Assembly (NCBI RefSeq): GCF_000686565.1 | Contig: NZ_JMKW01000004.1 | Coordinates: forward strand, 31,575-95,574 | Direction: 5' to 3' | Length of the DNA stretch: 64,000 bases | From: Helicobacter bilis ATCC 51630 | GTDB taxonomy: Bacteria; Campylobacterota; Campylobacteria; Campylobacterales; Helicobacteraceae | In this document: positions 48,201 through 55,500 of the stretch, piece after piece | Layout of the letters: each line of letters starts with the position of its first letter | Numbering within the stretch: the stretch's first letter is position 1 | Translations under genes and position numbers: made by a program | The notes under the pieces: model-generated | Database searches by the model: none | What the model saw: the letters and a program-made list of their open reading frames with translations, nothing else | What the model was told of the DNA's origin: nothing

Positions 48201-50400
48201 TAAAGACTTCGTTATTTTTAAGATTCTCACTTAAAATATCTGCTTGTAAAAATGCTAAAAAGTCTTTGTAAGGATAGTGCATAAAATCGCAGTATTGCTC
48301 TACAATTCTCGTGTTTATAAAGTCGTCTTTTAAGCAGGATAGATTGAAGCTGTGTTTTTTTAGCTTATGCAATAAATCTTGGTTGTATTTTTTCTTTTTC
48401 TTTGCAAAGAGTATGATAGTCTGTGTGCCTGTCGTGCCAAAAGTGTTTTTGTTTAACTCCACTATGCAAAGAAGATTAAAATGCTGAAATAAAAGCTCTC
48501 TAGTTTTCTCATAAATCCCGCCTTTTTGCAAAATTGAAACGGGTAGGACTAGGGCGAGTAGTCCATCTTCTTTCAAAAACTGCTTTGCCCTTTCTATAAA
48601 AAAGCATTCTATGGCGTTGTTTTTCTCATAGCTTTTAGAATCTATGCTTTGGGTTAGGGCGTAGGACTTTTGTGCGATGTCTTCTAGGGTGTTTAAAAAG
48701 CCTTTGACAGAATAGGGTGGATTTGAGAGAATGCAGTGAAAACTTGCCTCTTCAAACTCATCTTTAAAATTTTGCTTGATAAAGTCTAGGGCATCTTGGA
48801 AAATAATGCTTGAACTCGTTTTAGAATCGTGGATAATGCAAGCGGTCTTTGCGACTTTTGATAGGTCTTTGTTTTTCTCTATGCCATAGAGTTTTATGTC
48901 TTTATTGTGGGCTATGGATTCTGTTAAGAAATGTCCAGCCCCACAGGCAAAGTCAAGCACTTTAGAATCTTTTTTAAGCGTTGGGAGAGAATAGACAATA
49001 AAGCTTGTGATAGGCGTGGGGGTAAAGAATCTGCCCTCGTGCTGATGATAGTAGCGGTTTAAAAAGCCCTCAAATAAATCGCCTAAGAATTGGTTATTTT
49101 CACTTTGTGAGATGTATAAATCTTGGATTAAGTTGGCTACTTTTACTAATACTTTAAAATTGAGATAAAATTCTTCTTCATTTTCTACTTCTATGAAATT
49201 AAACTTTTTGATATTGAAGTATTTTTGCTTGTCAAAGATTTTGTCAAGGTCTTTTTTAAACTCGCCTTTTTCTCGCTTTGCATTTGTGAAAAGGTCATCT
49301 AGCTCGGCTTTTTTGACATTGACGACTTTCTTTTTAAATAGTGTGTTAATGCCTATTTCATAGAGGTTTAAAAGTCTATCGGTGTAGGCAAAAGGATTGT
49401 CATATTGAATCCCTTTATAGTAAAACTGCAAATCTTGCTCTTTTATGGGTTTTGGATTGCCATTTTTATCGCAATTATTTTGCTCATCAATGATTTTACA
49501 TAAGAATAAATCTACTAAGATATAAAAGCAAGATTCTGGATTGCCTATGGCGTTGTTTCTTAAAATCGTGGCAAACTCGTGGTAAATGCTTGCTATTTCA
49601 TTATATGGAACTGCTTTTAGGTCGTCTAGGTTGTATTTTTCTTTACCGACTTTATAAGGCTCAATGCTAGATTCTAATAAGCCTTTGGTTGTAAAATCTT
49701 GTGTGTAGGTGTTAGTCCATACATTAAAATAGCTTCTTACATTGGCGTTTTGTGGGCTTTCAAAGCCTAGCTTTTTCTCGTGTGCTTTTAAATCTGCATT
49801 AATTCGCTCTAAATGCTCTCTATTATCTTTTGTTGTAATGATATGGCTTTTATAGGTGATTTGCTTGGAATTAGAGTCAAAATCATAGGCAAGAAGACAG
49901 AGAAAATCGCATTTATTTACCGCATAGTAGGAGAAAAGCTGACCGCCATCTTTTTGCATTTTATGCCATTCTTTATTAAACTCAGCCCCTGCGGTTTTAT
50001 TTTCTATCAAAATGAGATTTGTATAATCTTTTTTTAACACTAAAATATCGCCATAGACTTGCTGATTATGCCCTACTTCAAAGGTTGGCTCTAATATGAT
50101 ATGCCTTGCTTCATAGCCTTTAGAAAGCAGGGCATCAACACATAAGAGGCATACAAAATTTTCATTTTTACTAAAATTTGTGGTTGTATTTGTGTGGATT
50201 ATAAAACCTTTGCTTTCATTATCTATGCTTGGATATTTGCCCTCTTTGAAGTTAGAATCTAGTGGCTCATAATTGATTTTTTGCGTGGCGAAATCGACTT
50301 CTATTTTTGCGTTATTTGTGTAGATTTTTGTATAAATCTGTCCCTTTGCGATGAAACCTAGTAACTCTAACACTTCTTTTAAATTTTGCTGTGTAATCAT
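45223..50400 (-). CDS. Single-chain restriction-modification-specificity protein with three TRDs (type IIG-like)
   Basis: The 1725-residue protein combines several activities. An N-terminal nuclease domain (about residues 118-135, YGDILVLKKD ... LIENKT, a PD-(D/E)xK pattern) is followed by a helical linker. The N6-adenine methyltransferase has motif I VLDFACGAGHFL (about 483) and motif IV NPPY (about 558). HsdS-like specificity domains begin at about 1010, 1305 and 1555, each closing with IPLPPxE and a coiled coil. Two TRDs are the norm; three is unusual. A G8 run lies at about residue 1203 between TRD1 and TRD2, next to a translated palindromic element (CHTEPLGEVS ... AQYDK). AAAAAGGTTACTTA precedes ATG 50400. 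Confidence 0.88.
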   Translation of the reverse strand: MITQQNLKEVLELLGFIAKGQIYTKIYTNNAKIEVDFATQKINYEPLDSNFKEGKYPSIDNESKGFIIHTNTTTNFSKNENFVCLLCVDALLSKGYEARHIILEPTFEVGHNQQVYGDILVLKKDYTNLILIENKTAGAEFNKEWHKMQKDGGQLFSYYAVNKCDFLCLLAYDFDSNSKQITYKSHIITTKDNREHLERINADLKAHEKKLGFESPQNANVRSYFNVWTNTYTQDFTTKGLLESSIEPYKVGKEKYNLDDLKAVPYNEIASIYHEFATILRNNAIGNPESCFYILVDLFLCKIIDEQNNCDKNGNPKPIKEQDLQFYYKGIQYDNPFAYTDRLLNLYEIGINTLFKKKVVNVKKAELDDLFTNAKREKGEFKKDLDKIFDKQKYFNIKKFNFIEVENEEEFYLNFKVLVKVANLIQDLYISQSENNQFLGDLFEGFLNRYYHQHEGRFFTPTPITSFIVYSLPTLKKDSKVLDFACGAGHFLTESIAHNKDIKLYGIEKNKDLSKVAKTACIIHDSKTSSSIIFQDALDFIKQNFKDEFEEASFHCILSNPPYSVKGFLNTLEDIAQKSYALTQSIDSKSYEKNNAIECFFIERAKQFLKEDGLLALVLPVSILQKGGIYEKTRELLFQHFNLLCIVELNKNTFGTTGTQTIILFAKKKKKYNQDLLHKLKKHSFNLSCLKDDFINTRIVEQYCDFMHYPYKDFLAFLQADILSENLKNNEVFKEYQSDYNKNIDSKDKPKVFKRIKLTQTEQKALFESHESYKNLSAQHTPKDYNKAYKDFLLIKEYKSLESSFHHQRFLQQVKELECEKLLYFSYIQDEKVLILKSPSDKTTDNKSNKANIIKFLGYDWSKRKGDEGIKYQTSLQDTENAELKESEDDSDEDKKQKEALRNINSVKFISTPLYNPANPSDPTKLCYAIKSFIESSVNIDSIITALQSDDKDFYKLFISDMKTMLDFSKVDFNKAISLNPAYIFTGQNCHTERELVSQNPFENCKYELVKLGEVCEVLIGGTPTRSNYSYFQGNNLWVSIAEMNGQVITNTKEKITDEAIKKSNVKLIPKGTTLLSFKLSIGKTAIAGKDLYTNEAIAGLIPKDKLKILDKYLFWIFESKILNLNSIRGNNAFGKSLNSTILKEQVKIPLPPLEIQKQIVAECEKVEEQYNTIRMSIEKYQELIKAILVKCGIVASDESIGGGGETSRLIASLLDSIQELESKLDFDLLASYINSAPCHTEPLGEVSTNTESNPVILSEANNLNTQSSKDISPTAQYDKLINTANLKTLLDSIPTPPKQGWNTIKLGDISLKITKGTTPTTMGFSFLDKGINFVKVESITESGAFIPHKMAYISKECHDKLERSQLQENDILFSIAGALGRVAVVTKEILPANTNQALAIVRLKPNLNKMHFIRVALNTNDIEKQIDGFKKGIAQQNLSLEQVENLKIPLPPLEAQEKIVSAIDSVESQIKRIDSKLEILETRKAEILSNALNANNEREREQAELKEILSEIESLLSQRKILQHFITKILQKAGLTQSLHSLLDSLPTPPPQGYPQYRLNDKSKFSLQIGKRVLDSELNPQGQIPVFSANVKKPFGFIDKELLKDYEKDSVLWGIDGDWMVGFIPKNTPFYPTDHCGVLQVNDKDIKAKIVSFLLDETGKKAGFSRNLRASIERVGSVKIPLPPIEEQEKIINAIENIESKISLLESHLSQLDSKKSKVLQDFL
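46563..46686 (-). repeat. TGTCAT...ATGACA palindromic element inside the restriction-modification gene
   Basis: A 124-base unit between TRD1 and TRD2, with inverted TGTCAT/ATGACA ends and an internal ATGACA at 46631. It is translated as CHTEPLGEVS ... ILSEANN ... AQYDK. A smaller half unit (CHTERELVS) is at 47407-47433. Confidence 0.75.
46787..46794 (-). repeat. G8 tract (coding strand) in the linker after TRD1
   Basis: Eight C on the plus strand encode the glycine run in SIGGGGETSR. A length change would truncate the protein after TRD1, leaving nuclease and methyltransferase with one specificity domain. Confidence 0.8.
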
Positions 50401-50657
50401 TAAGTAACCTTTTTGTTAATGATGTGGATTAAAATGGTATCAAAATATTATATTTTTTTCAGTATTTTATACTATAAAGGCATTATGCTTTGCGTTATAA
50501 CTTTATATATGCGTAATTCATGATAAATTATGTTGATTAATATTAAATTATCATATTTTATGCTTTAACTATTTTGCTTTTTAGAATCTAAATATAGAAT
50601 CTTTGTATTATGTGCTATAAGTCTGTGTTGTTTATAAGCATTAAAGCAAATAAGATT
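50401..50657. other. Gap between primase-like gene and restriction-modification gene
   Basis: Carries the restriction-modification promoter region (minus strand) and most of repeat copy B. No gene. Confidence 0.5.
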
Positions 50658-50665
50658 CTATCTCT
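50556..50665 (+). repeat. Direct repeat copy B
   Basis: Second copy of the repeat at 45024-45132. Its right end includes the last codons of the primase-like gene, suggesting that copy A retains the 3' flank of a former second copy of that gene. Confidence 0.75.
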
Positions 50666-51893
50666 CTAAGCCTTTTTTATTTTGTTGTGTTTTAATCTGT
50701 TGTGCTTCTTTTTCTCTATTTTCTTTTAGCTTTTTAATAATGGCTAAAAAGTCTAGATTCTCTTGTGTGATTTTTCTATCAGCTATTATTAGATATGGCT
50801 CTTTGCTCCCATAGCTAAACTTTACATATTCTACTTTAAAGCTTTGCTTTAAGCTGTTTTCTAACTCTTTATCATTTTTAGCATGTTTTAATGCGATATT
50901 TAGCTGCTCGTGTATAAGAGATATATTTGTCTCAAGCACTTTTTCCCCGCTTAGATTCTCAAACTCTCGTGCGATTTTATTAGCATTATTGCTGCTTATT
51001 ATTTTGCTTACATAAGTATAGGGATTATAGGTTTCTCCGCTTTTAAAATCATGGACTAGATTAGAATCTTTTATAATGGCATATTTTGCTTTTTCTGTTT
51101 TTATCATATCATAGCCATCGTTATATTCACTCTTAATTGTCTCATAATGTCTTATAAGGGCTGTTATAGGTGTGTTTAGAATGGCATTAAAGCCATTTTC
51201 ACTAAGATAGCTTAAAGATTGTGTTTGGTCTAATAGTGGCATGTTTTTAAAGGCATTAGGATTTTGCTTTATTGCTTTAATCTTTTCTAGCTCTTGTAGT
51301 TTTGTCTCTTCTTTTTCTTGTATATTTAAAATAGCTTTTTTCTCAAACTCTCTAATATCTATTATATCTCCCTTATTGATAATATAAGGTGGGGCACTAA
51401 TTGGACTCATATCATAATATCTAGCTCTATCACTCAAAGCCTTTGTATCTACAAAGTTATTTAGCCCTAATTGCTTTGAGATTAATGCTTGAAACTCTCT
51501 AAATGTTTTAGAATCTAATAAGTTTAAAGGTGTTTGTGTAGGGATAATAATGCGGAATCTATCCACTGCCTTTTTATCGCCTTTTATCTTTTGGTGATTC
51601 TTACTTGGGATTATAAGGGCTTGAATGTTTTTATTCTCTAAAAGCTTTTTTGCGTCTTGTATGCTTAAATAGGGCATATTCTCTTCATTATCAATATCAA
51701 AGATTAATAGCTTATGAAAACCTTTTACATTCTCTCCCTTACGATAATTATCCTTAAATATCGCATTAGAATAGCGATTAGTCTTTACAACAACAGCTAA
51801 AGTTCTAAGGCTATCTATATGCTTTATCTCCCAATTACTTGTAGCATATTGTGTAGTATCATTACATATTGAAATATCTATATTTAACTTCAT
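50658..51893 (-). CDS. Primase-like plasmid replication protein
   Basis: The 411-residue protein contains KLLIFDIDNEE (paired acidic residues), a following KGDKKAVDRFRIIIPT and ARYYDMSPISAPPYI, a pattern reminiscent of archaeo-eukaryotic primase (PrimPol) domains in plasmid Rep/primase proteins. The C-terminal half is helical and charged. AAGAGGAG just before ATG 51893 is an excellent ribosome site. The frame is also open for about 49 codons upstream (to about 52040) without a start, ending KPNWRERLKALKPQQEEN; this may be the tail of a lost gene. It is downstream of RepA- and RepC-like genes, as in an IncQ-type replicon. Confidence 0.55.
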   Translation of the reverse strand: MKLNIDISICNDTTQYATSNWEIKHIDSLRTLAVVVKTNRYSNAIFKDNYRKGENVKGFHKLLIFDIDNEENMPYLSIQDAKKLLENKNIQALIIPSKNHQKIKGDKKAVDRFRIIIPTQTPLNLLDSKTFREFQALISKQLGLNNFVDTKALSDRARYYDMSPISAPPYIINKGDIIDIREFEKKAILNIQEKEETKLQELEKIKAIKQNPNAFKNMPLLDQTQSLSYLSENGFNAILNTPITALIRHYETIKSEYNDGYDMIKTEKAKYAIIKDSNLVHDFKSGETYNPYTYVSKIISSNNANKIAREFENLSGEKVLETNISLIHEQLNIALKHAKNDKELENSLKQSFKVEYVKFSYGSKEPYLIIADRKITQENLDFLAIIKKLKENREKEAQQIKTQQNKKGLER

Positions 51894-52351
51894 ATTCTCC
51901 TCTTGTTGTGGTTTTAACGCCTTAAGTCGTTCTCTCCAATTTGGCTTTTCTTGTGTAATTGTAGATTCTAATTGCTTTTTATAAAGATTATCACAAATAT
52001 CTATGGCTAGACTAGCTTGCGAGATTAGTTTGTATGTTAGCTAAATGTTATTAATTTTATTATTCAAGTTCTTTTTATTACTTATTTAAAAAATTATAAA
52101 TAGCTTTTATATTTAAATTTTAAGTTTGCATTGACTATCACATACCAAAATTCCCTTTAAAAACGAAAGGATACATAAAATAAAAGCAAAAAACATAAAA
52201 TTCTATCTATTTTCCACATAAATTGTTGAACTTTCCCCTATTCCCTATAAATATTTATAAGATTCTATAAAATCTTATAAAAGAGCATAAAAGGTATGGC
52301 TTCTAAGGAAGCCTACATTGTCTTTTTACCAAACGCCAAGCAAAGCTTGTC
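51894..52351. other. 458-base gap with gene remnant, palindrome and hairpin
   Basis: Bases 51894-52040 are open on the minus strand in frame with the primase-like gene (remnant). TATAAGATT/AATCTTATA form an inverted repeat near 52257-52281. GGCTTC...GAAGCC (52298-52313) makes a hairpin followed on the minus strand by ATACCTTTT, a likely terminator of the RepC-like gene. AAAGGATACATAAAA at about 52176 repeats the ribosome-site region of the mob gene. Confidence 0.5.
52298..52313 (-). terminator. Possible terminator after the RepC-like gene
   Basis: Six-base stem GGCTTC/GAAGCC with a four-base loop, about 40 bases after the stop, followed on the minus strand by a short T-run. Confidence 0.4.
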
Positions 52352-53332
52352 TTATCGATAAAAAAATGCGTTTCCAACGCGGTAAAAATAAGGTTTTTTA
52401 AATAGCGTAAGAATGTCTTTTTGCTGTGGCGGGAGTATGGACTTTGCGTTGTTGGTTAGGCTTTGATTGTAGCTTAGCGTTTCGTTATTGTTTGTAAGAG
52501 TTATTCCAAAGTTTTTAAGTAGGAATTCTTGAATCTTTGTTTCGATTAAATCTTGTTTTATTTCGTGTAATTGTCTTATAGAGAGTGTTTTTTCAAATTG
52601 TAACTGCTCAAATATTGAATCTATTTTGTATTGGCTATTATTTCCTTTATGTGTTAGCATGTAGCGAAGCATAGCTTTTATTGGCTCTGTGTGTATTTCT
52701 CGCTTTAGCGTTCTTGTAGGATTTATTTCTTTTTTACAGAAGTCGCTAAATTCTAGTAATGGCTTTAACATAGTCTTTGTATTCAAGAAGTAGTGTTTTA
52801 GCAAGAAAGAATGTATAGGCTTGACTAAAGTTTATTACGATTAATTTATCGCTTTTTTGATATATAGAATCTATGAAAGTAAAAGAGAATTTCTCATCAG
52901 TATTTTTGAAATAAAGCTCAACTCCACAATTTGAGATTTCAGTAAGTTTATCATAAATCCAATTTATCTTTGTTTCGTTTCCACTAAGTGATGTGTAAGA
53001 TTTCTTTAGATTATATGGACTCATTATAATTTGACATATTGCTTTGTCTCTATAAAGATTAAATGTCCCATTATCTTTAGTGCTAGTAAAGATACATTCT
53101 AGTATGTCTTTATGCTTTTGTGTGAGTAGTCTGCCTGTAATTGTTATTTTCATGTGTTTATCATCTCTTAGAATATATTGTTGATTATTTTCTAAGAATG
53201 TTTTATAGATTCTGCTTTTGTTATATTTTTGCTTGGTAGAAATAAGCCTAAGAAGTTTTCAAATTTAGTGCTTGTAAATTGCTTTCTATATTGCTCGAAT
53301 ATATGGAGCATATCATTGATATTGGCTAACAT
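52352..53332 (-). pseudogene. RepC-like winged-helix replication initiator, frameshifted
   Basis: ATG 53332 (AAGGAATAATC upstream) starts a frame reading MLANINDMLHIFEQYRK...LGLFLPSKN that stops within 46 codons. The protein resumes in a second frame (KSRIYKTFLENNQQ, MKITITGRLLTQKHKDILEC) down to about 52750, and in a third (FSDFCKKEINPTRTLKREIH ... KKPYFYRVGNAFFYR) to 52352. Joined, it would be about 325 residues with the alternating helix/strand pattern of plasmid winged-helix initiators. Shifts lie near 53216-53230 and 52746-52804. It begins nine bases after the RepA-type helicase, the repA-repC order of IncQ plasmids. Confidence 0.55.
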
Positions 53333-53341
53333 GATTATTCC

Positions 53342-53530
53342 TTAAAATAGATTAATACCTTGATTGTCTTGTTTTTGTATTTTTTCCCATTTTTTTATAT
53401 CATCATCACTCTCATTGATAATATGTATAAATCTATCATCATTATTTATTTGTTGTATCTTTGCTCTAGATTTAATCTTTTTAGTTGGGAGAATTTGTAT
53501 TAATTTTATGCCATCTTGCCATTCTTTTTT
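53342..53530 (-). pseudogene. Out-of-frame C-terminal tail of the RepA-type helicase
   Basis: Open frame reading KKEWQDGIKLIQILPTKKIK ... RFIHIINESDDDIKKWEKIQ that has no start of its own and lines up directly with the end of the helicase frame. It best fits the original C-terminus, cut off by a frameshift. Confidence 0.6.
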
Positions 53531-54204
53531 GTTTTTAATCCTAAATTATCTTTTGTGATTTTTAGTATTCTTTTTCCCTCATTTTTATTATTTTCATCAT
53601 TAATAAAATCTATTTCATATGCTAATCTTACTGCATCAATAAAGGCTGAAGCCCCTCTACTTCTGCTTGGCTCATTTGTGTATTGCTTTGTGTTATGATG
53701 AGTTATGAGTATTGATTGTTTATTTGTTTTTGCGATTTTAGTTAAACAATTCATAAAAGCTCTTGCTTGAGTATTGCTATTTTCATCTCCATCATAAAAG
53801 GCAATGAGTGGGTCTATTACAATAAATTGATATGGTTTAAAAAGATTTATATAATTATTGAGACTAGATTCAGTTATTGCTGGTGGAATCTCATCGCATA
53901 TATCTATTAAATTTAAGATACTTCTTGCATTTATTTTAATAACATTTTGAAGTATTAATTCTGCTCTTTGCTTTGAAATGCTTTTACTATCTTCACTAAG
54001 CCATAAAAGAGATTTAGTCTTATGTTGCATAGCTAATTGTAATGCTATTTGAATGCTTAAAAAAGATTTACCCTTACCGCCATTACCACTAATCATTGTA
54101 AGTCCATTCTCACAAATTGGCACAAAATTCTCACATAAGAATGTTTGCTCTTTAGTTTCTATTTTGCTTATTGGCTCTATGGATTGTTTAATATACTCAA
54201 ACAT
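53506..54204 (-). CDS. RepA-type (RecA-fold) plasmid helicase, C-terminus frameshifted
   Basis: A RecA-fold ATPase of the hexameric RepA/DnaB-like group: Walker A ISGNGGKGKSFLS, Walker B QFIVIDPLIAF, the ILITHHNTKQ motif and RSRGASAFIDAVRLAYEI. From ATG 54204 about 232 residues are in frame, stopping after TKKNGKMA. One base added in the A-runs at 53525-53536 would continue the frame as NKKEWQDGIKLIQILPTKKI and on to a stop at 53342, adding about 60 residues. The core ATPase is intact. It precedes the RepC-like initiator by nine bases. The 17 codons upstream of ATG 54204 lack a ribosome site. Confidence 0.75.
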   Translation of the reverse strand: MFEYIKQSIEPISKIETKEQTFLCENFVPICENGLTMISGNGGKGKSFLSIQIALQLAMQHKTKSLLWLSEDSKSISKQRAELILQNVIKINARSILNLIDICDEIPPAITESSLNNYINLFKPYQFIVIDPLIAFYDGDENSNTQARAFMNCLTKIAKTNKQSILITHHNTKQYTNEPSRSRGASAFIDAVRLAYEIDFINDENNKNEGKRILKITKDNLGLKTKKNGKMA

Positions 54205-54255
54205 GCAATCTACTTTTTTGTAATTTAAAAAATAATATTTTAGTATAAATATCAA

Positions 54256-54709
54256 AACAAGATTATTTATTTTTTAATTGAATGTAAGAGTTGTTTTGTT
54301 TATGATTAGATTCTATTGTAATGTTTTTAAAATTTTATTGTGCTAAATGAAAAAGATTCTAAAAAAAAATAATGTGATTAAGTAAAGTGTTATAGTCGCA
54401 TTACAACTTCAAGTCTTGAGATTTATCTAGTTTAGGGCTTATAGAATCTTTTTAACACTAGCTATTTTGTTTTTATTAATGCTAAAGGTAACTTTTTTTA
54501 TCCTAAGAATTTTGCTTTTTATTGTAGTTTTTCATTATTTAGCGTATTGATATTAATCTCAAAGTTTTGTAATATTTCTCTAAAATCATCTTGACAAGAC
54601 AAACAAGATCAATTAATATCGTATGGGTAAAGTCGTGTTATTTTGGCTTTAAATGCGTTTTATAACTTGTTAGATGTGTGCCCCCGCCCTTTTTTGTTTG
54701 GTTCAGCTC
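54256..54709. other. 454-base gap between helicase and toxin gene
   Basis: AT-rich, with no gene. It contains a consensus-like plus-strand promoter at 54591-54619 leading to a possible small RNA (separate entry), plus AGATTCT words. Confidence 0.5.
54626..54695 (+). ncRNA. Possible small RNA
   Basis: TTGACA (54591-54596) and TAATAT (54614-54619) are spaced by exactly 17 bases, predicting a start near 54626. A six-base-pair hairpin (AAAGTC/GGCTTT) follows, and a CCCCCGCCCTTTTTT block at 54681-54695 would end a transcript of about 70 bases. The same CCCCCGCCCTTTTT block ends the AapA-like locus. No transcript evidence. Confidence 0.3.
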
Positions 54710-55000
54710 TCACAAGTTTTTGTATGTTTTATCATTTCTTTTATCTATCTTTACTATTTCCACAATATAAAATTCATTTTTTTCGATATTGCCTATTACT
54801 CTATAATCGCCGAGCCGCCACCGATATTTATTTTCAAACCCCTTTAAAATTTTCGCGTTTGGTAAAGCTCTTGGATTTTCTATGTTCTCTAAAATATTCA
54901 AAAATTCAATAATCTTTAAATGTTGTTTGGGATTAGATTTTTTTAGTTTCTCTAATGATTTGTTAGCTTCATTTGTTAAAAAAACTTCATTCATCATCAT
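54710..55000 (-). CDS. RelE/ParE-type toxin
   Basis: The 96-residue protein has the RelE fold pattern EVFLTNEANKSLEKLKKSNP (helix pair), ILKGFENKYRWRLGDYRVIG and a C-terminal FYIVEIVKIDKRNDKTY. The YRWRLGDYRVI segment carries the basic residues expected at the RNA-cleavage or gyrase-inhibition surface. It overlaps the preceding antitoxin gene by 14 bases. AGGAAGT precedes a cluster of three ATGs, any of which could be used. The gene appears intact although nearby replication genes are broken. Confidence 0.82.
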   Translation of the reverse strand: MMMNEVFLTNEANKSLEKLKKSNPKQHLKIIEFLNILENIENPRALPNAKILKGFENKYRWRLGDYRVIGNIEKNEFYIVEIVKIDKRNDKTYKNL

Positions 55001-55337
55001 ACTTCCTGTTTATTTCATCATTAACTTCATTGATTATTTTTTGTTGTTCATCTAGTGATAAACTCGCTTTATACTTCATTGCAGATTTATACGAGATAGT
55101 TTCTTTCAATGGTGTTAAATTCTTATTTATATCTTTATTTTTTGCTGTCATCGCTTTTGTAAGTAAAGTATTTATTTTTTCAATTTCTTTTATCTCTTTT
55201 TCCATATCTTGAATTTTCTTATTTAATCGCTTTTCTTTAATAGCATTATTGCGATAAAGTTTTCCTAACTCTTCCTTACTACAACTCAAATAAAAATGAT
55301 AGTCTTTTGTTATAGAATTTGTTTTATTTTCTATCAT
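54987..55337 (-). CDS. Probable antitoxin partner of the RelE/ParE-type toxin
   Basis: A 116-residue charged helical protein, with a long coiled coil (residues 33-65, KRLNKKIQDMEKEIKEIEKI) and a C-terminal acidic tail EVNDEINRKYDDE that probably wraps the toxin. It precedes the RelE-type gene and overlaps it, the standard antitoxin-first order. AAGGGGATTATT precedes ATG 55337, and minus-strand TATAAT boxes lie at 55364-55379. No DNA-binding motif is clearly recognisable, so the assignment rests mainly on position. Confidence 0.65.
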   Translation of the reverse strand: MIENKTNSITKDYHFYLSCSKEELGKLYRNNAIKEKRLNKKIQDMEKEIKEIEKINTLLTKAMTAKNKDINKNLTPLKETISYKSAMKYKASLSLDEQQKIINEVNDEINRKYDDE

Positions 55338-55500
55338 AATAATCCCCTTAAAATCATAGAATAATTATACCATATTATAGTAAAAAAGTAAAGTAGTTTT
55401 TGTAAAAACATGATTAAATTGTTAATCAGTATTACTAAACAAAATAGATATTTTGTCGCTCAAATTTGCATCGCAAATTTCAAAAAAAGGATACATAAAA

